Assembly (NCBI RefSeq): GCF_028453695.1
Contig: NC_135777.1
Coordinates: 20,670,796-20,734,795, forward strand
Reading direction: 5' to 3'
Length of the DNA stretch: 64,000 bases
Source of the DNA: Augochlora pura
Taxonomy: Eukaryota > Arthropoda > Insecta > Hymenoptera > Halictidae
Part shown: positions 36,501 through 51,091 of the stretch, one piece after another
Position numbering within the stretch: position 1 is the stretch's first letter
Layout of the letters: every line of letters begins with the position of its first letter
The notes under the pieces: generated by a model
The model's database searches: none
Told to the model about the DNA's origin: nothing
The model's input: the letters and a program-made list of their open reading frames with translations, nothing else
Position numbers and translations under genes: made by a program

Positions 36501-39500
36501 AACTTTGTTATCCATACAAAAATGCAACGATAAAAGTATAGTAAAAGCGTCGAATTCGTTTCAGAACATCGTCCAGCAATTCGGCGTCACGTTGACGAAA
36601 GTACCGCTAATTCGGAGCAGCCCAGGCTAGGAATTACCAGCAGATAGACATAAACAAAGCGAGGCCAATTCAGATGTCTCCGGCAAAGGCCGGCAATTCT
36701 TGAACGGACTGACCAACTCCGTCGGACCAGACGGTGTTCTCGTGAACTACATACAGCGCGGGACTTGAAACGGTGGGCTCCGCGTGGCCGAAAACTTCAG
36801 GTGCTTTTTAGCACCACTCGGAGTCGCACTTGAAGCACGCAAACACCTGTGCAATTTCTTTCAGCGCTATCATTCATACCTATGAAAACTTAAGGAGGGG
36901 AGGGGAGGGGGTTAGTTTTATGTCTTCGCGGGGAAACGGTAACTTTGGGAGCTACCGCGGGTGAGAAACGCCCCGTGCATTAAAACGAAATCCTTCGCTG
37001 GAGGTGTGCGCTCGTGATTGCTAGCAAGCGACTCGCTTATCGGGGGTGAAATGAATTTACAGAAACGTTACAGGGTTTTATAGTGAGAAGATCGATACGT
37101 CGCTGAGTATGTTATTTGCTCAATTTCTCGGGATGAGATTATTTTTCTAAATTAACTTCTAGTTTAACTTATTTAGGATATTTTCATCTATGAAATATTA
37201 TTATAAATAGATAATTATTACTAATAATATATTCAATTAATTTTCTTTTTTTCATTAATGGATTCAAAATATTTATTTATGATATTTTAACATAGTGGAG
37301 ATAATCTTGAGGATCAAAAATAAATATTACGATTGTTTGCTTTGTGCGAAGGCTGCGGCATCTTCAAACTTAATTTTATGTATAGAATGAAAAAAGTACA
37401 AAATAACTAACTTTCAATGTAGAACTAGGCCGCATGGGTATACTGGTATAGTGTGGTATACATGTATATTGCAATAGCTCAGACAACCCGAATTTCTCAT
37501 CTCGCGCAAGATTTGAAAAATTGTACTCGCCGACCCGCGCGAAACGGTTCAAGTTTTTTCTTCGTTATTGCATAAATTTGTCCAACGAACGACGACCGAT
37601 AATAAATCAGATATGAATTGAAATCGGAACGGAATGTGACCGGACACCGAACAACGCCCGTTAGAAAGTTCCGCCGACGGACAGAAGTATAAAATTAACC
37701 GGCAGCGAATTTTTGCAACGCCGTCGAACCATTCGGCTGCGGTAATTGTCAAACAATGTCGCTAGTTGCCTTTTATTGTAGTTTCAATAACACTTTGGCG
37801 ATATCTGTATAACTCAGGGATTCTGTTCATTAAAGTTTCCAATTCTCAACTCGCCGGAACACTTGAACGAGTCGCCGGTAAGTGGTAGTTGTTTTCGAAT
37901 CTGCTCCGGCATTCAAGCGAAATTGGGGGAGAAAGAATTGGACGAGAGGGAGAGAGAGAGAGAGAGGGAGGGAGAGAGAAAAGAAGAAAATCGTCAACGT
38001 TCCTGCTGACGACTTGGACAGCTAAATTGATAGGAGTTCTGTCTGGCAAACAAACGGTTCGACTGTCAATTGCGATTCCCCACTCCCCCCCCCCCCCCCC
38101 CCCCCCCTCATCCCACGGGGGAAACCGTCCGAAGACATTTTCGCGATTGCTCCTCGAAAAATATTTTTGCTCCCGACCGCGCTCGCGCGCCGAGCTGTAA
38201 TATCGAGCTGAATTTTTCAACCGCTGATACGTGTCGAATGCTTGCACGTTTTCGTTTAAAAATAAAACGGGTTTCATCAATATTAATCGCCGGATCGAAT
38301 TGGCTTTGTTTATTCATTCGGACCGCTTTAAATATTTTCGAAAATCTGGGCGGTAAGGACAATGCGACCTGTCGCGGTTTTAAACATACTTTGTTCATTC
38401 GTAAAATTGTATTTTTCCAATCGCCGGTGTTTTAGATGGGTTTTCCGGTGTTATAAAAATTCATGCTGGCAAAATACTTTCAGAGAGGTGACTGTTTTGT
38501 ATTGGACGTTGTTAATTTCGTGATAATTCGATGCTAATTCGATTCGACATAGTACAATAATTACACTGTACGTGATAACGATGAAATTTGCATGAATTAG
38601 TTCACGAAGAGAAAGATGTTTTCACGTCTGTTGAAATGAAATCATTTGGTCGTTCTTTACGATTTCCAAGCGCCAGAGCTTAACAAACCACAACCATATA
38701 AATTAATAATACATGCGATGGTAGCCAGTAAATCACATATTCGGCAGTACGTCCATTCAATCTTGGAAAAACCGAGTCCGAGGCCACTCAAATGGTTTGC
38801 GATGCCGGGATTGTGACTGATAGCTCATTCGCCTGACATGGCACCATTTAACAGGCTGATGCTCCAAATCGGTCGAAAATATGCCTTAATAGATCTATAA
38901 TAATTCAAGGACACCCTCGAACGCTAAAAATACCAAGAACCTGAACGAAAATAATTCATATCGTTTCATAAAAATGGCAAGGTCCGATTTGCTCATAATT
39001 GTACAGTTTTAACTATAATATATGCTTTAGTAATAAAGTTCATAGGCAAATTTGTTAAAGTACTAACAAGAGATCCGATCTTCTAAGAATACCAGTAATT
39101 TTTAGAAAATTATTATCTAATAGTTAACCTCTAGCTTCGACGAGTCTGACTCGTGATGGAGGCTTCTACTGATAACCTACTATCTGTCATTTGAACACTT
39201 AAATAAATAATAGACTGGCAATAAATATTCGTAGAAATTACTGAAGAAGTTCATTTCAGCTATGAAGAAAATAGCAAGCAAATAAATATAACAATGCACG
39301 GCATACAGAATAAGGATTTAAAGCGGCCGGTCGGCGCCGCGATTTCGTAGTTCGAGCGTTAATGAAAAATTGACAGGGTCGGAATTTCCGTGGCAAGCAA
39401 ACAGTTCTCTGAAGCATAAGCGGTTAGTTAGTTACGCGAGGGGGGGGTGTGTTCCTTGATCCGGCGCTTGTAAGAGCGAGTAAATTCGTATATCCCGCAT

Positions 39501-42500
39501 GCTGATTTGCGAAAGGTCCCAGGCGTACAGTTATAAAGGAGAGCCAAAGCTTTCGGCGGAACCGTGCGCGGTGCTCGCCGGCTCATCCACCGCAACGTAT
39601 CAGCTCAGAGACTATAGGGCCCCCGGACCATCTTCTTCACTGTTACAGTTCGGTATACGGCGGAACAAGTAACTGTAATTACCATTTGGCTGCGCCCCGG
39701 CCCCGTAAGTAGTTGGTAGCGCCCGGGCATAAGTATTTGGCATAGAATAATGTAGACAGTTGTAAAAGCTAATGGTCGTTGTCCCGAGGAGAACGAGCCT
39801 GAGCCGCTGTTACGACGGCGAAACAAGTAATAAATTGCAGTTTCTAGTAAATAAAACGGCATTGCCCTTTTCTTCCACCGATAAAGAAGAATACTCGGCG
39901 GCGCGCGGCGGCCTACTTGGGAGCGTTACGGTTTCCTGTAAAGCAATCTGCGTCTGGTTCCCAGTGACAGGGAAAGATGGCCTCGAATTTTTGCGATCGC
40001 CGCCTCCAACCCCGCCCCAACCTCCGCCAACCTCCTCCTCCGCCTCCGCCTCCTCCATTCGCCTAATGAGAACGGGAAAAGCGTGTTTCTTTGATAAGCC
40101 GCGCTCCAAATTCTATATCTGGCCGGACGATTCAAGGAATGGCACTTGGTTCTTTTGTGAACGGGCTCCGGCCACTTATTTCTGCGGCAGCTACGATCAA
40201 CTTTTCTAGCACTCGTATCGACAGAATACTAATCTAAGCTCGTTCTTCTCTTAGCGAGCCGCAAATTCAATGGCTGTCGCTCGGATCTGCGATAACCGCC
40301 CGAACGATAAAGGCTGGCTACTTCGGCAATACTAATTTTTATAGAATTACACAGCCGCGATCTATGCTATGCGGAGAGAGAAAATTCGACCCGTGCTTGA
40401 TGCTTTCACAGACTGTTTGTTTCTTTATTTCTGTAATTTCTTAATTTCTGTAATTTTTTAATTTCTGTAATTTCTTACTTTCTATAATTTTCTAATTTCT
40501 GTAATTTCTTACTTTCTATAATTTCTTACTTTCTATAATTTTCTAATTTCTGTAATTTCCTAATTTCTATAATTTTTTAATTTCTGTAATTTCCTAATTT
40601 CTATAATTTTTTAATTTCTGTAATTTCTTAATTTCTATAATGCTTTAATTTCTTTAATTTCTTAATTTCTATAGTTTAGTGATTGTCTATTGTTCGTATT
40701 TTATTGTTACCGAATTTTGCTTTGAAGAATTTCTTTCAACCCTGGGCACCGTAACAATGTTGTTCGTTTCTTTTAAAATAAATCTAGATTAATAAATAAA
40801 GTTGAGGGAAATTATTAAGGACGAAGAAGTGCTGATGAACGAAACTGTGAAGGAAACCGTAACACGAAGGGTTAACTACATACTTAGCGATGTCTTTAAA
40901 ATTACGACAATGCACATACGCTGAACAACTCTCCAAACCATACTATTCAAGAAAAGTAATCATCTAACACTGCTGAAAATAAATATTTCTTTACACCCTC
41001 TCGAAAAGCCACTGTTATCATCGACGAGATCCAAAGCTACCGGAAGTAGAATCTTTTTTATAAAATTCGCACGTCGCCGTGCAAGGGTTGATTTTTGCGA
41101 GACCAGGAACAGGAACGACTGTATTCATCGCGCGCCATTGTGTGTTCTCGATGGCGTGGGCCACGGTGCGCTGAATAGATCGACAAGTGTAATTTGAGGT
41201 GTGCCACGGTAAAGTACAGGGGTCTCTCTCTACTTCTAGTTCTAATTGGATACGAACTATTCGAAATGATCCGAAGCAGTCGGGGATAGCCCCCGAAGGT
41301 CACAGTAAGATCCCATTGAACCACCATTGACAAGTGTATTCGCGGGTCTAACAATACGGGCAAGTTGTATATACCAACGGCAGAAAACACTACAGAGGAA
41401 GCGACGCGGCGCACACTGCAGACACTACGCGACATTCGGAGAGAAACGTTCTATCGGGTGTTCACGACAGCAGGGGACACAAGCAACCGTATACATACAT
41501 GTATACATATATAGATTCGAGGGGGGGACACGGTCGACGGACACACGACACCCATGGAAACGTATACACACAGACGCGTACATTTGGCGAGGAGTCGGCG
41601 CGGTCGCGCGAGCACGCCGTGTTATTTGTAGACATACATACCAATTTCGCCGCGTCTCTGCCGGGTTAAATATCGTTAGAGCGCATTTTACCTAACTAGC
41701 CTTCACGATATTAAGTCCCGCCCCCGTTCTAGGTCAACCAGATTCAGTTTACTCAACGCGCGCGATACCCCCGTCCGTTGTGCCCGAAAATAAATTCCAG
41801 CAGGCGCGCGCGGCGCAGAGCCGGAACAGGGCAGAGAGAGAGAGAGAGAGGGAGAGAGAGAGAGAGAGAGTGCAGCGAAGCGACGGCTTTCGCAGAGTGG
41901 ATATCCGAAACGGTTGATTAATTTTTCGGAAATCTTGTTGAATTCCCCACAGTTATTTCCGCGGCGAGTCTCCCGGGCCGGGCTCTTCTGGCCGTCGCGT
42001 CGCCGCTTTTAAATTCGCCGAACGACCGCCGTTTGAAATACGCGCGAAAAATTACAGCATCGGGAGCCAAAAAACCGCACACAAATTCCTCCCCGTGACA
42101 GCCCCGTTATTCCCCTCTTCGGAACTCGTAAAGAATGCGGTGTCGCACACGCAATTTTTGTTTTTCCGCCGCGTCGCGCCGCGCCGCGCCCCTCCCCTCG
42201 TGCCCTCCCTCGCCCGACATATTTAGTAGCCGATTTTTTTTCCGCCACGGAGACGACCGCCGACGCCGAAAGCGGACGCTGACGGTTTCTCAATTATCCC
42301 GGTGTTTCCCGTAATTTACGCGCGAGCTGCGTCCGTAAGAAAGCATCCCTCCGGAAATCCCGAAATTTCTACACCGTCAGCAATTTTTCGGGAGTTATCC
42401 GCTTTCGTGGATTTTCGCCTCGATCTCCGTAGGCAAGAGTTTTAGGACTTTGCACTGTGGTAATTATCTTTGCCGGCTCTTTCTGGGCACTTTGCTTCGC

Positions 42501-45500
42501 CTAGCGGAGCCGGTTAACCAATTGCTGTGCTTCAAGATTTCTTTCCGGGTGCAATTAACTTTATATTTGTCGGATAAAATGTACTCTACTTTTATATCCT
42601 TTTGCTTTATTTATTTATTGGTATGATCAGTTATTCGATGAATGTGTAATTAATTATGCCTGAAAATTAGCCGAAGGTATAACAATTGGTCATCTCACAG
42701 TAATCGATTCTACGATCCTGTAATATGTAACAGGTATGTATACATATCTATGTAAATTCTTATCAAGACACAACCCTTCTCTATCTGCACTATTTCCTGA
42801 CTTCTCACTAAATTGCGGATCTTCGTGCAAAACAAACATTTTCTGCATTTGCTTCTAGCAATGGCCGAACGATGCTTAATCTTTGATAGATTTATGATAG
42901 AGACACAGTCTGCGTGCAGCTCTGGCCGAGGGTGCACCTGACCACGGACGATCGAGACAACGCGACGGTCGACGGAACCTCCCTATACTTTTCAATTATC
43001 TAATAACGTGTCACCTAGGAGTATCTCTTTTTTAATTATTATAATTGGTTGGCGGTAATGTATCTGTAATCTTCTATTCTCGCGTTCGTTCTCCTCTCAA
43101 CACGTTCGCTGATATTCAAGGTATTCTCTGTGAGACGGCGCTTGAAATTCAAAAAATTAAATAATTGTGTTATGTTTATAATATTGAATTGTTATATTTT
43201 CACTATTGAATTATTATATTTTTACTATTGAATTATTATGTTTTTACTATTAAATGTCTGTTTATAACGTTGAGATAAAATAACATAAACCCATTTTGCG
43301 CCACCTATTCCGTGAAATACAAGCAAAATAAGGAAATACACGTCGTCTCACGGGACGGACACGTGTGACCCGCCGGTGATGCACGCCCGCGTGAACGTGT
43401 TGAAAGCTACAGCGACTCATTTTTCTCTGTAATACATAACGCAGTCTGTTTGTCCACTAGACTACGGATTCTTAATAATTTAGGCTTTTTCACTCCCGAT
43501 AATAAGAGCCTTGACACGACTCCGGTTTTGCACTCGGAGTACGTCTCTTCAACCGATCGTGTTCGACTTTCTTCAAACGGAGCTCACCGCTTTGCGAATC
43601 AAACTCGCGCAAGATCAATCGCCGGCAATTTAAATTCACTTTGCGGCAATTTCCAGAGACAATCGGAGGATACCTTATAACAAGTTATAACGATCTTGGA
43701 ACGTTCATTGCGAACGGAAGATGAGAGATAATTAAAAAACATTTTGGAGAAAGCTAAATCTACCCTAAATCGTCGAGAAAATTCACGATTCATTTCGTGA
43801 AAAGAACGTGATAAATAATGAGAAAGTGTCTTGGAACGAGTTAGTACTATTTTAGAATATTCTCGAACATTTTCGACAAGTACTGAAAAGGGTATATGAA
43901 GAATAATCGAAAACCTTCGTGGAATAAATTACAACAATCTTAAAACGTCCATTCACTCGATATAAATACATTTATGTATAAATATCTATTTCTCAATAAA
44001 TATTTAATACTTGCTACGATAACAAAGCCCAAGGAACATCCTAGGTAAAAATCTGGTCAAAAATTAGTATCGCGGAAATTAATTACGACATTCTGTTCCG
44101 CTCACCGCGAGGAGTTTCCCAGTTGACACAAGAGGAGCTCTTCCCGAGATTTTCGCGAGCGCGATCAATGGACGCGAGAATTTGCGTAAATATCCGCACA
44201 GTCTACTTATCGCTCCGGTTATCACACGCCCGCGCTTTGTGTACACCGGCTTCTCCGCTAGCCAAGTTCTTCAAAGTAGTACAGAACAAACTTCGCCGCG
44301 GAACAATAGAAAGATTCGAACGTTGTCCGTCGTTCTAATTAGAAGACGCGTGTATCTCGACTCCGTCCGCGTTATCGAGTTAAAAAATCTGAATCGATTA
44401 CGACATCCGGCAGGCAAAATCTGTTTGGAAATCTGCGAGGCGTCCTAATAAAATTCCCTATTGGCCGACGGTAGCTCGCGCCGTGTTTGCCAGGCCGCGG
44501 AGAGGGGGGATGGGGGGCTGCTGGTGCACACTGAATTTAAACTCCATTACCATCTTATCAGGCTGGAACAGTGCATCGGGTACGCCTTACACGATCGACC
44601 ATATCGCCGGCAAGGAAAAAAGAGAAACGAGACCGGCCCATGAATTTACCAAAGACACTGGCGCGCGGCAATCTTTCCGGCGAATCTTCCCGCGGAGCGA
44701 ACGCTCGGAGCGGTCGGTCAGTTTAAAATACTATTCCCAGATACCCCGAGAGACCCCACGGGAGGTAGCCTCCGTACGTCTAATTTTCACCTCTACGGCC
44801 GATCCGCCGGCCACTTTGGCCGGTGAGAACGGTTCCGTGAGTGGAAGCGGGCGCGCGAGAGCGATCGAAAAATTCAGCCGAGGAAGGAGTTAGCCGTGGG
44901 GTAGGATCGAAGCGGTGGAACATCTAGTCTGCGGCGGCGAGCGCGGCGCGGCGCGGCGCTCGGGAAATTAGGTTGTTAAGATTTAATCGGACACAGAGGC
45001 ATTTTAAGCGTCCGCATTCCCCCCGTTAGCGTCATACGGGATCGCCAGGGCGCGGGGGAGAGAAGCGCGCGGCGGCGGCGGTGGCGCCGAGCAGAGAAGA
45101 GGAAGAGGCCGAGATTTAAATTACACGGACTTCCTTGGAACCTCGGTCGAAGTAGTCGGCACGCTGTCCGGGGGCGAGATAGCGGGGATCGTTAAGATTT
45201 CTGGCGGATTCCGTTCGCCGGAATTTCATTTGCGACTTCGCCTAGTTCACCTTTGCCTGGCCGTCGTAATTTAATCGTCGATGCAATTGGCAGCAGTGGG
45301 CGTAAGGGTTGAAAAGGGGGCCGGTCCGACCCAGGGGGCCCGGGGACGCGGCGACGGAGGGGACGCACTAGCAGCAGCAGCAGCAGCAGCAACCAGCCAG
45401 CCAGCCAGCCCGTTTAAGAAAAGCCTGGCGAATTCATTACGAGGCGACGACGACGATTAAAGCGAGGACCGGAGCTATTTAGCGGAAACAGCCCCGGCCC

Positions 45501-48500
45501 CGATAGTTGGAAAGGTTTCGTCGATCCGAGACTGGAAAGCTTCCATTCCGCCTCCTTCTCTTCCGCGCCCCGGGAACTCCACCCCGAAACTCCCTTTTAC
45601 CCTGGTTGCTCCGCGAAACGGTTCCCGCGGGACTTCGACGGGGCTCGATTGTCCGTAAGACAAACTGCGGGACAAATTAGCGAGATCAGAAATCGAGTCG
45701 TCGAGACCGAGAGAGAGAGAGAGAGAGAGAGACCGCTCTCGGCACCTTGGAACGTGCGTGCGCGCTAATGAGAGCCGAAAACGTCGGGACACGAGGGGCG
45801 CGCCACGAGGCAATTTAAGCGACCCCTCCGACAGATTTGTAACGTCGGCGCGTTTCATCTTTCGCGGGGTGTCAGGAGGGTCCAGCGTGTCGGGGTGCGT
45901 ATACAACTATATATATCGGTTTCGACCCTCCGCGCGCGGCGAAATTTATTTACGATTCCAAATATCCCGAGTTTGTTCTGCCGAACGGCGCCGGCCGCAC
46001 CAATTATTTTATTGCACGTGATCGCGAAAAAAGATTGTTAACACGTTGCCGGCGAATCACGGGGATACACGTATATTTTTAAACGGGGGGAACTTTTAAT
46101 TAATGCATGCTCTGCAAATGCTTTTTCGAACGAACGAACTCCGCGCATCGATAGTAATCCGCTGTGCGAACTGGAAGCGATATGATTGCATTAGATTGAT
46201 CAAATAGTTTTGTTGCGTGCCCCGTCGGATCAAACTTCGTTACAAATATTTCTCATATTTCTCACTTGGTTCGGCGACTGGTTCTGTTACCCCGACTATC
46301 TTGCCGTTAATCTACTTATCTCGGTGCACAATTTATTATCAAAGTGTATCGTGAACTGTACTGGATTGATCACATTAAAACAGTTATTTATTTTCGTGCT
46401 AATGGAAACTCTGCCTGAAACATGAGCTTGATTTTATAAGTGTATGCAATAGGTCGTTAAGTATGGAAGGCACGCTTTATAATTTCAATGTAAAATCTAT
46501 GCGTTTCATACTTAAAGACCCAATGAAACATTCTCCGATCGCGCAGTCTGCAGCAGGAACTTTAAATAGCTAGTTCAAATAAATATGTACAACATTAAAG
46601 AGACAGAAGATATTAATTTTGTGAAGTGATGTATATAATCTGCTGTTATTTATACAACAGAAACGAAATCCTTTCTGCAAGGTATTTTTGGATGGTCCCA
46701 TTCATGTTTCTAAAGCGTGAAAAATGTGATTTCGATCAATAAACACAGTTCGCGCACAATAAATATGTATTCCCGCGTAGAAACACTGCGATCCTATTTC
46801 AATCGAATGAAATTAATTCAACAACGATCTGCAATCTTTGCCACACCGGAAAGAAGCGCGAGGTTCGCGAGCAACATTTTCGCAGCGTCACTTCCGAGTG
46901 GAATTAACCCTTTGCACTCGAGTGGCGACTCTACGGCGCCATTAAAATCATTGTAGCACGTTTGAAAATTATTTTTAATACATATCGCCAAAGCTTAGAT
47001 TTAAAAATTGTTAACCCCTTGCCCTATTACGTCTTTCAGAGCTACATTGATTACGATTGTTTCGTCCTTAATTATTTCCTTGACACAATGAGATGACTCC
47101 AGTGTCCCGATTGTCCTCGTTAACTTTCATTGCCAGATTTCGATGCGAGGGGATTCAAATTTTGTTTCGAATTAATAGAAACGATTGGCAGCCATATTTA
47201 TCGAATCGTGCACAAAACATTCGTCACGAGTCCGACTCGTTATTATATTGCAAGGGGTTAAAGGCGTAACTGTTGCACAAGTCGCAAGACTCAATATCAT
47301 ACACATCAAATAAATATTGTTATATAAAATGGAAACGCTAGAAGCCAGAAAAATTATTTCAGATTTCCAGTCGATGCTTCGAGCGCAAAGGGTTAATTCT
47401 CTATTATCGCGCGACGAAAATCGAGAGAGACGAGGGGTAACGATTTTTCGCCCCCCGCGAACACGGGGTTGAGATCATTAATCAGTCACCCAATTACATA
47501 GATCTGCGTGGGCATCGATCCGGCGGCAGCGGCGAGCAACGCGGACAGAGAAAAAGCGTCGAAACGAATGGGGAGGGGGACCGGTGTTCCTTGCAGGTTC
47601 AATCTTTTCAGCGGCCATCAGTACACACGACGAGAACAGCCGCCTCCGAGGCCGTCGACCACGTCGACGACGACGAGGAGAAGGACGACGACGACGGCAA
47701 CTGTCCACGGCGATGTCGTTACGATAAATCTCGCGGCGGTGTTTTGTTAGAGTGAAACAACAGGACGGTGGATTCGGAAGTAATTAAACGTGCCCGGTCG
47801 GCGACGCCCCCGCCTGACCCCACCACCCCCCTTCCCCCGGGCCCACCACCTCTGCCCCCCCGGCCTGCAGCTTTTATCGTCCCAGGTGAATAGAATTCTT
47901 TTCGCGTGGCAGCTCGCGGCTGCAGATAAAATTTTCTCGCCCGACCGGCTGTCTCGGGGAATTGTGGAGGTGCCGGGCGTTGCGTAAGCCCACCGCCGCC
48001 GCCGCCACGGGGGTGGATCGTCGGGGAGGAGGAGGAGGAGGAGGAGAGGTAGGGAGAGCCGAGCGGAGGCATACCGTCGGTCGCCCGTGAATAAATCGGG
48101 TCGCTTGCTCGAGAGAATTACTCCATATCCGTATAAAGAGACGATCCGCATTTAAAGTGCCGGCCTATTCAACGGGCGGACACTTGCGGAATCCCGGGCA
48201 GCGCTCGCGCGACGTCGCATAGAAAAATGACAATCGTTCGGACTCGTTAAAGGAGGAAACTACAAAAAGAGAGACCGGAGAATCCCGGCCCCGAAGAATG
48301 GAGTAGCAGCAGAAGAGGAAGCAGCAGCGTCGGGGGGGGGNNNNNNNNNNNNNNNNNNNNNNNNNNNNNNNNNNNNNNNNNNNNNNNNNNNNNNNNNNNN
48401 NNNNNNNNNNNNNNNNNNNNNNNNNNNNNNNNNNNNNNNNGAGCGACCACAGGGGAAAAGTGGAAAAAAAACTGAAAGGGCAACAGAAAAGGAACCGCGA

Positions 48501-51054
48501 GGAAGAAACTCGTGCACGATGCGCAATTGGGGAGGGAAAAAAAGGGTGGGGTGACGATGCAGCGATACACTCGGGAACCGGCTTCTCTCTCATTCTTCAC
48601 TCCCCTGTTGTGTAAAGTCCGACGAGGTTGGTGTACGCGCGCGCGAGCGCGAGCGTGCATGGACGTGTGTGCGCGCGCGCTCGGGGGCCGTGCACGTGAG
48701 GTCGTGATAGGATCAGAAAAAAAAGGAGAAGAAAGGAGCACGGTCGGGTGATGCCGCGAGCAAAAAGACAGCAGAAAAACAATCTCTCGTGCCGGGGGTT
48801 GGGAAACACGGGGGGAGGGGGGGAGGGGGGCGAAAGAAGCGTCCCGGTGTCGATGGAGAATCGCTACAATGGAATCGACAGTTCCATGCTAGACCAGTCG
48901 TATTTCACGTCAGAGGCAGCGGAGGCAGCGGAGGCGGCGGAGCCAGGCGTGCATCGGCCTGTGCGCGCGCGGGGGCTGCACCGGTGGTCCCCGGCGCTCC
49001 TCGCACGCGTGTCGCCCGATGAAAAGGACGCTAGGCGAGCGAGGGAATGGGACAATCCGCCTAGAACCCCGGCGCGATCGCTGCGTCTCTCTCGCCGTGA
49101 CGCCGCATCGGTCCGCTCCGTTCCGCGCGCGCTGTACGCTCCGCTTTCCTCTGCCCCGGCTACGCGACGCGGACTCGTAAAACCGGGAGGGACGCGTTCG
49201 ATTACCCGGGGAGATACGGTTTTTCCGCGCCGAGTTTCCTCTCGGACGCCGAGCCCGGAAAGAGCAGAAGCAAAAAATTCAATAAAGCGCCGATGAAATA
49301 AGCCGACGGAAGGCGACGACGGAGGCGGAGGCGGCGGCGGCGACGGTGGCGGCGAACCAGCCGCGTGATTTGTTGTATCGGGCGAAGTGGAGCGGCAGCC
49401 TCGGAACCGTGCCCGTTCAAGCGGCAGTAACGCAATTATCCATTGACACAATTATTCGTCAAGTTCATTAAATTTCTATTATGAAAACGCTTGTTCGTTT
49501 TAGCAAGCCGCGAACCCTTCAGCGCCGTCGTCTCCTCTCGTCTAGCCACTTCCGCGAGTTCAATGCGCCCAATGGATAAGAATCCCTCTTGATTGCGCCC
49601 TCAAATTTCTCGTTGCCCCCTTTCCGTCGTTCCTCTCTCCCCCACCCCGTCTCTTCTCTTTTTCACTTCTCTCTCTCACTCACTCTTTCTCTTACTCACT
49701 CTCTCACTCACTCTTTCTCTTACTCACTCACTCACTCACTCACTCTTCCTCGCTCACTGACTCTTTCTCTCACTCACGCTTCCTCTCACTCGCTCGCCCA
49801 CTTTCTCTCTTTCTCGTGCAACACTTCGCTCGCCTTTTTTTTCATCGTTCATTTTCACCCGTTCGGGTGCACGCGCGAAGTAATTTTTTTCTCGTCCACC
49901 GGCGGACCCGTTGTTTGCCGACGGGATATTCGTTCGCAAACGTATTCGCCAATTGAGCTGTTCAATTCGCGTCGGCAAATAAATAGTTGCGAGGACAAAT
50001 ATTTTAACCGCGTGCGTCGGTGACGATCGCGTATCGCGCGGAACAATCTCTACATCTGACTTTCGCCCGTGGTATTCTCTCTCTCTCTCTCTCCCCATTT
50101 CCCTGCCTATTTCTCTCCTCTCTGCCTCTCTCTCTCTTTGCCTCTCTGACACTCTCTCTCTCCCTGACTCTCTCCCGCTTCTCGCTTCCCTGTCCAAGTC
50201 CGAATTTCAAGCGACAGAGAAAATATAGAACGAAGGCTCGCGTATAACCGTGCCCCTATTTAATCTCGTTACAGCGTCACGGGACCCCGGAGTTTCCGCG
50301 ACGCTCCGCGCAAACAAAGCTGCTTCTGTAAAGCTCCTTGTAATCAGAGCTCCGGTTGGAAGACTGTGCCAATACTATAAATATTGAATGGTTCAATGAG
50401 TACCGGCATACTTTATGATTTTGAAACCGTGACGTCGTCGTCGTCGTCGTCGTCGGATACCCCTCGACACGGGATTCGATTTTACGCCGGAACCCGTCGA
50501 TCGATTCGTCTTCGACTGGCGGCCAAAGTCTCGGGGAATTTATAACGAGTCCATTAAACGCCGCTTCCGAACCCCGCCGCCAAACAGAAACGGCTTATTT
50601 CTAATTAGTTCGAGGGGCCGCGAGCGCGGATTGTATTGTTTATCGTATACCGTAGGACCAACACTTTAACAGCCGCAGCGTTCCACATAATGGCTCCTAC
50701 CCGATATATCAACGTAATCGCTCGTACACTCGCCGCAGATATTTGCCTACACGATTGTCCGGCCGACCGTGCTCTTCATCCACATTATTGCAAACATCGA
50801 ACGCAACACCGATATTTATGCTTTCCGAAGTGCCTTGAACCAACCTGGCTGAGCAATAGATAGAGAGAGAGAGATAGATAGAGATAGAGATAGAGAGAGA
50901 GGTGACTTTCCAACCCCTTGACTCGGTAATTATTACTCGCGAGCCGTATAATACGCGGTCACGATCGCAGATAAAACATTGTGACGTTCAACAAGAATCA
51001 AATTGAAAGGTATTCACCCGGCCGAGGAACAAGGACTCGGCCGATTAAACTGGC

Positions 51055-51091
<37 letters not shown>

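Noticed and set aside
39772..40209. Plus-strand frame with several Trp and Cys near its end, considered as an Ig-like exon
   Set aside because: No Ig spacing of Cys and Trp, and a Pro-rich low-complexity middle derived from CCT repeats.
48748..49451. Overlapping 182- and 195-codon frames on opposite strands
   Set aside because: Composition-driven open frames in a GC-rich island with GGC/GGA repeats; no domain.
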